DNA of 64,000 nucleotides from Stagnimonas aquatica (GTDB lineage: Bacteria; Pseudomonadota; Gammaproteobacteria; Nevskiales; Nevskiaceae). The stretch's first letter is position 1, and every line of letters starts with the position of its first letter. The position numbers and the translations under genes were made by a program. Shown here piece by piece: positions 41,937 to 51,030 of the stretch. A model generated the notes under the pieces. It made no database searches and was not told the origin of the DNA. It saw nothing but the letters and a program-made list of their open reading frames with translations. Where the stretch lies: assembly GCF_003730135.1 (NCBI RefSeq), contig NZ_RJVO01000008.1, forward strand, positions 1 through 64,000, in the 5' to 3' direction.

Positions 41937-44900
41937 ATGTCGCAGAAGCTCGTCGTCGCGCTTTTTTCCCTCGTGCTCAGTGCCAGCGCCGCCGCAGCGG
42001 CGGTGCAGAGCAGCCCCTCCAACCGCCTGATCGGCATCGACCTGGCCCGCTCCGCCGAAGTGCTGAGTCCGCAGGCGATCGGGCGCAAGCTGGCAGAGCC
42101 AATCAGTTCCGGGCGTTACCGCGCCAGCATCAAGCTGCCGGCCAAGGGTTTGCCCTCGCTTGGCGGCTACCGTTCGCAACGTGATGCCCAGCAGGGCGCG
42201 ACCACCTTCCTCTGGGCCGAGCCCGGCCGCGCCGGCGCGACGCTGGCGCCGCTGAAGTCGGAACTGATGGCGAAGTCGGCGGCTCTGGAATACCTCGGCC
42301 GTCAGGCGAGCCAGCTCAATCTCGGCAAGCGCGATCTCGACAACGCGCAACTGCTCGATCTGCAGGACAGCGGCAAGGGCCCGATCATCGCCCGCTACCA
42401 GCAGCGCCTGCAGGGCGTGCCGGTGTTCGGCAAGCAGGTCAATGTGCTGATGGACCGGGGCATGAAGCTGGTCGCGACCTCCGGCAACTTCGCCGCCGTC
42501 GATGCCACGAGTGCGAGCAAGCTTTCCGCCAAGGGCTTCCGCCTGCAGCCGGAACAGGCGCTGGCCATCGCCTTCGCCGACTTCAGCGGCGAGCCGGCGT
42601 CGGCGCTGAGTCTGGCGCGCAAGGGCAGCAAGGGGGACTACAGCCTCTATACCGCTGGCCCCTCCTACGGCGAGATTCGCCCCTCCGGCGAGCTGCGTAC
42701 CCGCAAGTTCTGGTACCCGATGGAAGGCAAGCTGGTGCCGGCCTACTACGCCGAGGTGCAGGCCCGCAGCGTCGATCTGGCCGATGAGTACGCCTACGGC
42801 TATCTGATCTCCGCCGACGACGGCCGGGTGCTGTTCCGCAAGAGCCTGATCGAATACGAGGCCTACAGCTATCGCGTCTACGCAGATGCCTCCGGCATCT
42901 TCCAGCCGTTTGACGGCCCGCTAGGCAATGATTTCGCACCGTTCGTGGGCACGCCGGGCAACGGCACGCGCGCGCGGGTACCGGTGCCGGCCAATCTGGT
43001 CACTCTGGACCACGGTCCGATTTCCACCAACGACCCCTGGCTGCCGGCCGGAGCGACCGAGACCCGCGGCAACAATGTCGATGCCTACCTCGACCTGTTC
43101 GGCACCGCGCTGGCCGACGGCACGGTGACCTCGGGGCAGGGTTTTGACGAAGGCACCACCGACCAGCGCGCCAGCGTCAGCGGCGCCAACAGCTTCGACT
43201 ACCCCTACGCGCCGGATACCGACCCGACCACCGCCAGCCAGCGGCAGTTCGCGGTGGTGGATCTGTTCTACCTCAACAACTGGCTGCACGACTGGTGGTA
43301 CGACTCCGGCTTCGACGAGGCGGCCGGCAACGCCCAGGCCAGCAATTACGGCCGTGGCGGCGTGGAGGGCGATGTGCTGCTTGCTGAAGCTCAGGACTTT
43401 AGCGGCCGCAACAACGCCAACATGAGCACGCCGCCGGACGGCGGCAGCCCGCGCATGCAGCAGTACCTGTTCGATGGCACGGCGGGCGCGCTGACGCTGT
43501 CGCCGACCGGAGGCTCGCCGTACTCGGTGGGCGTCAACACCGCTTCGTTTGGCCCGACGACCTTCGATGTCACCGCCGAGGTGGTCGCCAGCGACCCGCT
43601 GAACGGCTGCGCCGCCTTCAACAATGCCGCCGCCGTCGCCGGCAAGATCGTGCTGGTCAATCGCGGTACCTGCACGTTCAAGACCAAGACCCTCAACGCC
43701 CAGAACGCCGGCGCGGTCGGCGTGATCCTGGCCAACAACCAGCCGGGCGTCGCGCCGGGGCTCGCCGACGATCCCACCATCGCCACCCCGATCACCATCG
43801 GCACCCTGTCGGTGTCGGTGACCGATGGCCAGACCATCCGCACCAACATTGGTACGACGACCGTGACCGGTCATCTGCTCCGCGAGGCGGCCGCCGATGT
43901 CGACAGCGCCGTGGACGCGCAGATCGTCGCCCACGAGTGGTTCCACTACACCAGCAACCGTCTGATCGGCAACGCGCTGGGCCTGTCCGGCCAGCAGGGC
44001 CGTGGCATGGGCGAGGGCTGGAGCGACTTCAGCGGCATGCTGCTGACGGTGCGTCCGGAAGACCGCTCGGTGGCCGGCAACGACAGCTACCAGGGCGCCT
44101 ATCCGCAGTCGATCTACTCCACTGGCGATGCCTACTTCGGTATCCGTCGCGCGCCCTACTCGACCGACTTCGCGATCTTCCCGCTCACCTTCCAGCACAT
44201 TGAGGACGGTGTGCCGCTGCCGACCACTGCACCGATTGCCTTCGGTGCCAACGGCGCCAGCAATTCGGAAGTGCACAACATCGGCGAGATCTGGGCCAAC
44301 GTCCTGTGGGAGGCCTATGCCAGCCTGCTCAACGTACCGGGCCGCAGCTTCCTCGACGCCCAGAGCCGGATGAAGGCCTATGTCATCGCCGGCCTCAAGA
44401 TGACGCCCAACATGCCCACCCTGCTGGAAGCGCGCGATGCCCTGCTGGCGGCGGTGTACGCCAGCGATACCGACGACTTCACGCTGTTCGCCGAAGCCTT
44501 CGCCAAGCGCGGCATGGGCGTGGGCGCGGTGGCGCCGGACCGCAATGACAGCAGCAACAGCGGTGTGGTGGAAAGCTACGTCGCCGAGGCCGGCAGCTTC
44601 GAGGTGGTCGATGCCGCGCTGGACTTTGGCTACTTCAACGGGGCCGAAGGCTATCTCGACAACGATGGCGAACTGGATCCGGGCGAGACCGCGCTGCTGA
44701 CGCTGAAGATCCGCAGCAACGGCACTAAGAACCTCACCACGCCAGTGGTCGCGAATCTGAGCTCGGACGGCGATGTGAGTTTCGGTAACGGTGGCAGCAT
44801 CAGCTTCCCGGCTTCCGAGGCGGCACCGATTGGTTACGGCGACGTCGCTACCGGCACCATCACCGTCAAGCTCAACTCGGCGACCACCACCGCCCAGGTA

Positions 44901-47120
44901 CTGACGCTCACCATCGACTTCCCGCAGGTCGGCGACACCGCCGACGAAGTGCTGGAAGCCGGTTCCGAGCAGATCCAGATCGTCGTCAACTACGACCTGG
45001 CAGCGGCCCAGCGCGCCAGCGACGACATCGAGCAGCCGCTCGCCGCCGTGAAGGACTGGGGCTCCGAGTTGATCGGCAGCGGCCAAGGGTGGACCGTGGT
45101 TGACGGTGAGCCCTCGCCGTTCCTGTTCGGCACCGGCTTGCTGTGGTTCACCCCCAACAACGGCAGCTTCGCCGATGTGCGCCTGACCACCCCGCCTCTG
45201 GTGGTGGGCGCTAGCGACTTCTCGATCAGCTTCGAGCACTACTTCCAGTTCGAGTTCGCCGGCTTCGACGGGTCTACGCCGGTCGGCTACGACGGCGGCA
45301 TCATCGAGATCAGCGACGACAACGGCGCCACCTGGACCGATGTGGCCGATGCCGGCGGCAGCTTCACCACCAGCAATGGCTACAACGGCTACTTCATCGC
45401 CCTGGGGCCGGACGGCACCCCGACTCCGGACGACAGCGGTGCCCATATCGGCTTCGTCGGCGACAACTTCGGTGCCAATGGCGGCTTCCTGGAGCCGGTG
45501 ACGCTCAGCTTCGGTACCGCCTACGCCGGCAAGACCGTGCAGCTGCGCTTCCGTCAGGTGAGCGACAGCGGCGTCGGTGACTTCGGTTGGGCGGTGGACA
45601 ATGTCAGCTTCACCGGCATCACCAACCTGCCGTTCAGCAATGTCGTGGCGGAAGACGGGGTGGTTGAGAACCGTGCGCCGGTGGCCAACGCCGGCACCGA
45701 TGGCCTGATCCTCCTGGGCGCGGCGGCGACTCTCAACGGCACCGCCTCCAGCGATCCGGACGGCGATGCGCTGACCTACGCCTGGACGCAGACCTCCGGT
45801 CCGGCGGCCAGCACGGTGGTCAATGCCAATCAGGCGACCGCGACGGTGACGCCGACGGTGGCCGGGACCTATGTGTACACGCTGACCGTCACCGACATCC
45901 GCGCCGTCACGAGCACCGACACGGTGACCGTGGTGGTGAACCGTCCGCCGGTGGCCAATGCTGGTGCCGATGGCCTGATCCTACTGGGTGCGACGGCGAC
46001 GCTGGATGGCGCGGCTTCGAGTGATCCGGATGGCGATGCACTGAGCTATGCCTGGACGCAGACCTCTGGTCCGGCGACCAGCGCTATCACCAATGCCGAT
46101 CAGGCCATCGCGACGGTGAGTCCGATCGCGGCGGGTAGCTATGTGTACACGCTGACCGTGACCGATAGTCGCGCCGTGAGCAGCACCGACACGGTGACTG
46201 TGGTGGTCAACCGTGCGCCGGTGGCTAATGCCGGTGCCGACGGTGAGGTGCCGTTGGGCGCGGCGGCGACGCTGGATGGCGCAGCTTCGAGTGATCCGGA
46301 TGGCGACGCGCTGACCTACGCCTGGACACAGGCTTCCGGTCCGGTGGCCGTTACGGTGGTCAACGCCGATCAGGCGAGCGCGACGGTAACGCCGGTGGTG
46401 GCGGGTACCTACGTGTACAGCCTGACCGTAACCGATAGCCACGGCGTGACCAGCACCGACACGGTGACCCTGGTGGTCGTCCTTCCCCCGGTAGCCAATG
46501 CCGGAGCCGATGGCGTGATCCTGCTGGGCGCGGCGGCGACGCTGGATGGCACGGCTTCGAGCGATCCGAACGGCGGGGCGTTGACCTACGCCTGGACGCA
46601 GACCTCCGGTCCGGTGGCCGTTACGGTGGTCAATGCCGATCAGGCGACCGCGACGGTGACGCCGACGGTAGCGGGTAGCTATGTGTACACGCTGACCGTG
46701 ACCGATAGTCGCGCCGTGACCAGCACCGACACGGTGACTGTGGTGGTCAACCGCGCGCCGGTGGCCAATGCCGGCCCGGATCGTTCGGTGTTCGCTGGTA
46801 GCAGCCGCAGCACCCTGGATGGCAGTGCCTCCAGTGATCCGGACGGCAACAGCCTGAGCTATGCCTGGGTGCAGACCAGCGGCCCCACCACGGCGATCAG
46901 CAATGCCAGTGGCGAGCAGGCGGTGGTCGAGCCTTCGGCGGTCGGCGTCTACGTGTTCCAGTTGACCGTCACCGACAGTCTGGGCGCTGTCAGCACCGAC
47001 TCGGTGAGCGTGCTGGTCAAGCCGGTGGAAATCTCCTCCAGCGGCGGCGGTGCCCTGGGTCTGTGGCTGCTGCTGCCGGCGCTGGGTGCGGGCTTGCTGC
47101 GCCGTCGCCGCCCAGTCTGA
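41937..47120 (+). CDS. Secreted M36 (fungalysin-type) metalloprotease with PA domain, PKD repeats and GlyGly-CTERM-like tail
   Basis: The 1727-residue product has a signal peptide (1-22), a propeptide region with FTP-like features (about 110-290), and an M36 catalytic domain with zinc motif HEWFH (666-670) and GEGWSDF about 22 residues later. A PA insert (about 545-640, with CAAFNNAAAVAGKIVLVNRGTC-type pattern) interrupts the catalytic part. Two beta-rich regions follow (about 880-1235), then five PKD domains (about 1247-1697) and a C-terminal Gly-rich, hydrophobic, Arg-ended tail (SSGGGALG ... RRRRP) that matches GlyGly-CTERM, the signal processed by rhombosortase in type II-secreted proteins. 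ATG 41937 has AGGGAG six bases upstream. Confidence 0.92.
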   Translation: MSQKLVVALFSLVLSASAAAAAVQSSPSNRLIGIDLARSAEVLSPQAIGRKLAEPISSGRYRASIKLPAKGLPSLGGYRSQRDAQQGATTFLWAEPGRAGATLAPLKSELMAKSAALEYLGRQASQLNLGKRDLDNAQLLDLQDSGKGPIIARYQQRLQGVPVFGKQVNVLMDRGMKLVATSGNFAAVDATSASKLSAKGFRLQPEQALAIAFADFSGEPASALSLARKGSKGDYSLYTAGPSYGEIRPSGELRTRKFWYPMEGKLVPAYYAEVQARSVDLADEYAYGYLISADDGRVLFRKSLIEYEAYSYRVYADASGIFQPFDGPLGNDFAPFVGTPGNGTRARVPVPANLVTLDHGPISTNDPWLPAGATETRGNNVDAYLDLFGTALADGTVTSGQGFDEGTTDQRASVSGANSFDYPYAPDTDPTTASQRQFAVVDLFYLNNWLHDWWYDSGFDEAAGNAQASNYGRGGVEGDVLLAEAQDFSGRNNANMSTPPDGGSPRMQQYLFDGTAGALTLSPTGGSPYSVGVNTASFGPTTFDVTAEVVASDPLNGCAAFNNAAAVAGKIVLVNRGTCTFKTKTLNAQNAGAVGVILANNQPGVAPGLADDPTIATPITIGTLSVSVTDGQTIRTNIGTTTVTGHLLREAAADVDSAVDAQIVAHEWFHYTSNRLIGNALGLSGQQGRGMGEGWSDFSGMLLTVRPEDRSVAGNDSYQGAYPQSIYSTGDAYFGIRRAPYSTDFAIFPLTFQHIEDGVPLPTTAPIAFGANGASNSEVHNIGEIWANVLWEAYASLLNVPGRSFLDAQSRMKAYVIAGLKMTPNMPTLLEARDALLAAVYASDTDDFTLFAEAFAKRGMGVGAVAPDRNDSSNSGVVESYVAEAGSFEVVDAALDFGYFNGAEGYLDNDGELDPGETALLTLKIRSNGTKNLTTPVVANLSSDGDVSFGNGGSISFPASEAAPIGYGDVATGTITVKLNSATTTAQVLTLTIDFPQVGDTADEVLEAGSEQIQIVVNYDLAAAQRASDDIEQPLAAVKDWGSELIGSGQGWTVVDGEPSPFLFGTGLLWFTPNNGSFADVRLTTPPLVVGASDFSISFEHYFQFEFAGFDGSTPVGYDGGIIEISDDNGATWTDVADAGGSFTTSNGYNGYFIALGPDGTPTPDDSGAHIGFVGDNFGANGGFLEPVTLSFGTAYAGKTVQLRFRQVSDSGVGDFGWAVDNVSFTGITNLPFSNVVAEDGVVENRAPVANAGTDGLILLGAAATLNGTASSDPDGDALTYAWTQTSGPAASTVVNANQATATVTPTVAGTYVYTLTVTDIRAVTSTDTVTVVVNRPPVANAGADGLILLGATATLDGAASSDPDGDALSYAWTQTSGPATSAITNADQAIATVSPIAAGSYVYTLTVTDSRAVSSTDTVTVVVNRAPVANAGADGEVPLGAAATLDGAASSDPDGDALTYAWTQASGPVAVTVVNADQASATVTPVVAGTYVYSLTVTDSHGVTSTDTVTLVVVLPPVANAGADGVILLGAAATLDGTASSDPNGGALTYAWTQTSGPVAVTVVNADQATATVTPTVAGSYVYTLTVTDSRAVTSTDTVTVVVNRAPVANAGPDRSVFAGSSRSTLDGSASSDPDGNSLSYAWVQTSGPTTAISNASGEQAVVEPSAVGVYVFQLTVTDSLGAVSTDSVSVLVKPVEISSSGGGALGLWLLLPALGAGLLRRRRPV
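45678..47027 (+). repeat. Five tandem 270-bp repeats encoding PKD domains
   Basis: Units begin with CCGGTxGCCAAxGC at 45678, 45948, 46218, 46488 and 46758, an exact 270-base (90-codon) period. Units 1-4 are highly similar at DNA level; unit 5 is diverged. Each encodes a PKD fold with the ANAGxDG start and the VTDSxxVTSTDTVTVVV end. Confidence 0.95.
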
Positions 47121-47142
47121 GGCCCCGGCGGTAAGTTCCGGT

Positions 47143-47175
47143 CCCGGAGCGGCGCAGGCCGCTCCGGGATTTTTT
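47143..47175 (+). terminator. Intrinsic terminator after the M36 protease gene
   Basis: CCCGGAGCGG (47143-47152) pairs with CCGCTCCGGG (47159-47168), followed by ATTTTTTTG. It lies 23 bases after the protease stop. Confidence 0.92.
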
Positions 47176-47204
47176 GTTGGTCCCTCCGTTGCCGGGAGTT
47201 CGCC

Positions 47205-47744
47205 ATGACCCAGTCCGCTACGCGCGCGGCCCCCTACTTCCTGCTGGCGCTGTCACTCGGCGCCTGCGCCGCCGCCGAGCCACCGCCGACAGCCATGCCG
47301 CCATCGGCTGCTCCTGAGTCGGCTGTGCCGTCCGGCGACTACGACATCCGCCTGGAGCGCGGCGCCTGCTTCGGGCGCTGTCCGCAGTACCGGCTGCGCC
47401 TGGTTGCGGGCCGCGCCGAGTTCAGCGGCGAGCGCCATGTCGCGGTGCTGGAGTCGGTGCAGGGGCCAGTGGATCCAGCCGCGCTCGCGCGACTGCTGGA
47501 ACAGTTACGCGCGCCCGCCCTCGCGCGGCTCAAGGATGTCTACCGTCCTGGTCAGCCCGGCTGCGGGACGGTGGCGACCGACATGCCTAGCAGCCGCATC
47601 GACTGGACGCTGGACGGGCAGTCGCGCCGGCTGACGCTGTACCACGGCTGCCAGGCGGCGCCTGCCGAACTACGCGCTCTGCCGGACGCCATCGACGAGG
47701 CTGGTAATAGTCGGCGCTGGATCCGCGAGGGTTTGGATCGCTAG
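47205..47744 (+). CDS. DUF6438-type lipoprotein
   Basis: The 179-residue product has a lipoprotein signal with lipobox SLGAC and a Pro/Ala-rich linker (about 22-45). A compact domain with the family motif RGACFGRCPQY near residue 52 and a second Cys pair (QPGCGTVATD, LYHGCQAAP) follows. Function is unknown; the conserved cysteines suggest disulfide-stabilised periplasmic folding. It starts 30 bases after the protease terminator and is probably independent. Confidence 0.78.
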   Translation: MTQSATRAAPYFLLALSLGACAAAEPPPTAMPPSAAPESAVPSGDYDIRLERGACFGRCPQYRLRLVAGRAEFSGERHVAVLESVQGPVDPAALARLLEQLRAPALARLKDVYRPGQPGCGTVATDMPSSRIDWTLDGQSRRLTLYHGCQAAPAELRALPDAIDEAGNSRRWIREGLDR

Positions 47745-47749
47745 GTGCT

Positions 47750-48530
47750 GAGGTTCGATACGTTATTCATGGGGATGCGGCTGATGGGAGGGCGGAAGCC
47801 GATTGCTGAGTGTTGTCGGTGGTGATTGTAGAAGTGGTTCCATCGTGCAAGCTGGTCGGTGCGTTCGCTGGAGTGGTTATAGGCATGGGCATAGGCCCAT
47901 TCTCGCCGCGCCGTCTGTGCGACCCGTACGGCTTTGCCATTGGTTCTGGGCGTTTGGGTCTGGTGAAGACATGGCGGATGCCCCGATCAGTCAGCGCATC
48001 GTGGAAGGGCATGGAGCGATGGGGGCGTTGTCTGCAATCAGGCGCTGAATCGAAATGCCCTGTTCGGAAAACAGGCCAAGGCCCGCCGTCGGAAGCCTGT
48101 CGTCGTGCCTTTCTGATCGTCGCGGAGCACCTCCGGGTAGGCCAGTCGCCTGTGGCCGTCGATGGTCGGATGCAGCTCTTCTCGGCTCCAGGGTGGAGGC
48201 GATCACTTTTATTGTCGGTGATGCAGATGCCTGGATCTTCTCGATCCGTTCCAGTTTCTGGGTATGCAGATGCAGCATGGCCTCTCGCAGCGCACCACTA
48301 GCGGGGCCTCGATGAGAGGCCACCACCCGGATCGTCTGGCGCTCTGATTGGCGTTCCAATACCCACGCTGATGCTTTAGGCGGCTCGACGGGCTTCACCC
48401 ACCGCCAGAAGCCGGGCTTTCTACTTCGCCGCCGTCCGCTCAGAGATGCCCGTTTCCGATGCTGCCGCTGTAAGTCGAAACCGAGTAATGCGATCCACCA
48501 ACCGCATTCTCCCACGCCACGTCGCTCGGG
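47750..48530 (-). pseudogene. Decayed IS481-family transposase
   Basis: Minus-strand translation in shifting frames recovers the whole transposase: an N-terminal HTH remnant (TAAASETGISERTAAK, then an in-frame stop), the LHLHTQKLERIEKI segment that aligns with LHLDTKKLGRIEK, FSEQGISIQRLIADNAP of the DDE core, then GIRHVFTRPKRPE, and finally HSAIGFRPPISRIP at the C-terminus. Several frameshifts and stops break it, so it cannot be active. I could not define the terminal inverted repeats. The remnant separates the protease region from the accessory catabolic region. Confidence 0.82.
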
Positions 48531-48756
48531 CATGCTCGACGACTGTTCATCCGGCTCTCTGCTTGAAGCGCCGAGCTCTCTCCAAGACCAGCTTCCCATC
48601 CACATGGCCATATGGGCCGCCACCGCTCCCACGGGTCGAGGCGGTAGGGGAGCGCCCTCCTGCGGGCGAGGGGAGGTGGTGGTTCCGAAGGCGACCCGTA
48701 ACCGTATTCGGCTGCGGCTATCATCGCCGCGTCATCCCTCCGCTTGAGGATCACCC

Positions 48757-49182
48757 ATGTCATTCGCCGCACCCCTGCTGGCCCCGGTCGTCGCCCTGGT
48801 GGCCTGGACGCACTTCATGTGGCTGTGGATGTACGCCACCCGCATCCCGGCGATCCAGCGCGAGCAGTTGATGCTGGACCCGGGCATCCCGCCGCGCGAG
48901 CTGATGAACCGGCTGCCGCCCGGGGTGCGCTGGAAGGCCGACAACTACAACCACCTGTTCGAGGCGCCGACGCTGTTCTACGCGATCTGCCTGACGCTGG
49001 CGGTGCTCGACGACAGCAGCTACTGGAGCCAGTTGCTGGCCTGGGCCTATGTCGGCCTGCGGGTGGTGCACAGCATCTGGCAGTCGCTGTTCAATGTGAT
49101 CGAGGTGCGCTTCACGCTGTTTCTGCTCTCCTCGCTAGTGCTGATCGCCTTCACCGCGCGGGCGGCGATGCAGGTGTTTTGA
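48757..49182 (+). CDS. MAPEG-family membrane protein
   Basis: The 141-residue protein has four membrane segments and the MAPEG pattern: RWKADNYNHLFEAPTLFYAIC in the second helix region and YVGLRVVHS in the third. Eukaryotic members conjugate glutathione or isomerise eicosanoids; bacterial members are mostly uncharacterised. ATG 48757 follows CTTGAGGATCACCC with a GAGG ribosome site. It is the first intact gene to the right of the IS481 remnant. Confidence 0.88.
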   Translation: MSFAAPLLAPVVALVAWTHFMWLWMYATRIPAIQREQLMLDPGIPPRELMNRLPPGVRWKADNYNHLFEAPTLFYAICLTLAVLDDSSYWSQLLAWAYVGLRVVHSIWQSLFNVIEVRFTLFLLSSLVLIAFTARAAMQVF

Positions 49183-49198
49183 CGCTGCGGGCGCGCGG

Positions 49199-49302
49199 AA
49201 CCCCTCCGTCGCCTACGGCGCCACCTCCCCTGCGCGCAGGGGAGGCATTTGCTGCTGCCTCCCCTATGCAATAGGGGAGGTGGCGCGCAGCGCCGGAGGG
49301 GT
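49199..49302. repeat. Nested palindromic repeat
   Basis: Outer arms CCCCTCCG and CGGAGGGG enclose GGCGCCACCTCCCCT and AGGGGAGGTGGCGC, with an internal CTCCCCT/AGGGGAG pair. The whole 104-base unit can fold into a long hairpin or two smaller ones. It lies between the MAPEG and SDR genes and looks like a dispersed intergenic repeat. No T run follows. Confidence 0.7.
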
Positions 49303-49379
49303 AGTCGCTCTCGTCTTTCTGACGTAGGCGCACCGGCAAGGCAAAACGGCACACTCGCGGCTCGGTAACGAGAGCCCGC

Positions 49380-50177
49380 ATGTCCACACCGCCGCAAGTC
49401 GCACCCGCTTATGTCCCCGCCCACGGCTTGCTGAAAGGCCGCTCGGTGCTGATCACCGCCGCCGCCGGTGGCGGCATCGGCTTCGCCGCTGCCAAGCGCT
49501 GTCTGGAAGAGGGCGCGCGCGCGTTGATGCTCTCCGACATCCACCCGCGCCGCACCGCCGAGGCGGCCGAGGCGCTGGCGAAGGAGTTTCCGGACGCGCA
49601 GGTATTCGGCCAGGTCGGCAATGTCGCGGTCGAGGCCGATGTGCAGGCCCTGATCGAGGCCGCCGAGGACAAGCTGGGCGGCGTTGATGTGCTCATCAAC
49701 AACGCAGGCTTGGGCGGCAGCAAGCGGGTTGTCGACATGAGCGACGAGGAGTGGCAGAAGGTGCTGGACGTGACCCTCACCGGCACCTTCCGCATGACCC
49801 GCGCCATGCTCAAGAAGATGCAGCCGCGTGGTCGTGGCGCCATCGTCAACAACGCCTCGGTGCTCGGCTGGCGCGCGCAGAAGGAGCAGGCGCATTACGC
49901 CGCCGCCAAGGCCGGGGTGATGGCGCTGACCCGCTGCTCGGCACTGGAAGCCGCCGACTACGGCGTGCGCATCAACGCGGTATCGCCGTCCATCGTCTTC
50001 CACGACCACCTGCGCAAGTCGGCGCCGGAGTCACTGCTCAAGGAGCTGGCCGCGCGCGAAGCCTTCGGCCGTGGCGCCGAGGCCTGGGAGATCGCCAACA
50101 TCATGGTGTTCCTGGCCTCCGACTATTCGTCTTATCTGGTCGGCGAAACCATTTCTGCGTCGAGTCAGCGCGCCTAG
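49380..50177 (+). CDS. Short-chain dehydrogenase/reductase
   Basis: The 265-residue classical SDR has the cofactor loop TAAAGGGIGFAAAK (three small Ala precede the Gly cluster), NNAG, catalytic Ser in NNASVLGW, and Tyr and Lys in YAAAKAG. It oxidises or reduces a hydroxyl/keto group with NAD(P). Next to a MaoC-like hydratase and a thiolase, a role as a 3-hydroxyacyl-CoA-type dehydrogenase in acyl-CoA breakdown is plausible. It resembles SDRs of sterol-ring breakdown in general form, but I cannot place it in that pathway. Start ATG 49380. Confidence 0.88.
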   Translation: MSTPPQVAPAYVPAHGLLKGRSVLITAAAGGGIGFAAAKRCLEEGARALMLSDIHPRRTAEAAEALAKEFPDAQVFGQVGNVAVEADVQALIEAAEDKLGGVDVLINNAGLGGSKRVVDMSDEEWQKVLDVTLTGTFRMTRAMLKKMQPRGRGAIVNNASVLGWRAQKEQAHYAAAKAGVMALTRCSALEAADYGVRINAVSPSIVFHDHLRKSAPESLLKELAAREAFGRGAEAWEIANIMVFLASDYSSYLVGETISASSQRA

Positions 50178-50183
50178 TTAGAG

Positions 50184-50310
50184 GCTCCCCCTCTCCCCTT
50201 GTGGGAGAGGGGCAGGGGAGAGGGGTGCGTTGCCGAAGGCAACGTAAAGAGTTCAAAGCTAAAAGCCCCCCTCTCCCCTAACCCCTCCCCCACGAGGGGG
50301 GAGGGGAACC
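50184..50310. repeat. G/C-run palindromic repeats between SDR and MaoC genes
   Basis: CCCCCTCTCCCC ... GGGAGAGGGG at 50186-50226 and CCCCCCTCTCCCC ... CCCACGAGGGGGGAGGGG at 50264-50308 flank a small hairpin CGTTGCCGAAGGCAACG (50228-50244). These are typical intergenic REP-like units, here lying inside a presumed transcription unit. No T run follows. Confidence 0.65.
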
Positions 50311-50327
50311 GAATAGTGGAGTTTGCA

Positions 50328-50783
50328 ATGCCCAAGATTTTTCAATCCGCCGAACAACTCACCGCCGCCATCGGTCAGCCGCTGGGCGAAACCGAGTGGC
50401 TGACCGTCACCCAGGAGCGCGTCAACCTGTTCGCCGACGCCACCGACGATCACCAGTGGATTCATGTCGATGCGGTCAAGGCCAAGGATGGCCCCTTCGG
50501 CGCGCCCATCGCCCACGGCTATCTCACCCTGTCGCTGGCGGCGCGCTTCCTGCCGCAGTTGATCGAGGTGCAGATGAAGATGGGCGTCAACTACGGTTGC
50601 GACAAGGTGCGCTTTCCGGCGCCGGTGAAGGTCGGTCAGCGCATCCGCGGCAAGGGCGAGATCGTCGCGGTCGAGCAGACCAAGGACGGCGGCGTGCAGT
50701 CGACGCTGCGCCTGACGGTGGAGATCGAGGGTGGCGCTAAGCCGGCCTGCATCGCCGACACCATCAGCCGCTACTACTTTTGA
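50328..50783 (+). CDS. MaoC-family enoyl-CoA hydratase/dehydratase
   Basis: The 151-residue hotdog protein has the hydratase-2 motif: Asp and His in ATDDHQWIHVD, then FGAPIAHGYLTLSL, followed by VNYGCDKVRFPAPVKVG. It hydrates trans-2-enoyl-CoA or a related substrate. ATG 50328 follows GTGGAG; the upstream in-frame ATG 50199 would translate the palindromic repeat and is rejected. It sits between the SDR and thiolase genes and together they cover three beta-oxidation-type steps. Confidence 0.92.
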   Translation: MPKIFQSAEQLTAAIGQPLGETEWLTVTQERVNLFADATDDHQWIHVDAVKAKDGPFGAPIAHGYLTLSLAARFLPQLIEVQMKMGVNYGCDKVRFPAPVKVGQRIRGKGEIVAVEQTKDGGVQSTLRLTVEIEGGAKPACIADTISRYYF

Positions 50784-50967
50784 GGCGCGGCGATTTTCAG
50801 ACCCGCCGCCTAGCAGCGGCTGAAAATCGCCGTCTCAGCCCATAGGGCGGCTGCAGGCCGCCTGTGCGTAGCAGCGGCTGAAATTCACCGACTCGCCGTC
50901 ATTGCCGCGGTTTCGGGTGACGGAATTTCGAGAACGCATTCTCGAAGTTCGGCGCTACTACTTTTGA
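50784..50967. repeat. Hairpin-rich segment bounded by a 15-bp direct repeat of the maoC 3' end
   Basis: CGCTACTACTTTTGA, the last 15 bases of the hydratase gene (50769-50783), recurs at 50953-50967. The 169 bases between them contain hairpins GGCGATTTTCAG/CTGAAAATCGCC (50789-50831), GGCGGC/GCCGCC (50846-50862) and TTCGAGAA/TTCTCGAA (50927-50946), plus a direct repeat TAGCAGCGGCTGAAA (50811, 50869). It could be a small non-autonomous insertion or a local duplication. Confidence 0.55.
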
Positions 50968-51030
50968 ACGAGGCTTGCCCAGGCCTGGCCGCCTAGGCTC
51001 GTTGTCATTCCCGTTTCCCCGGAGCGCTGC

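Noticed and set aside
45678..47027. CRISPR-like periodic repeat
   Set aside because: Units are 270 bases, contiguous and in frame, and encode PKD domains.
47810..48301. 163-codon plus-strand frame
   Set aside because: Antisense to the IS481 transposase remnant, which explains the sequence better.
50199..50327. Upstream start for the MaoC gene
   Set aside because: It would translate the palindromic repeat; ATG 50328 has its own ribosome site and family-length product.
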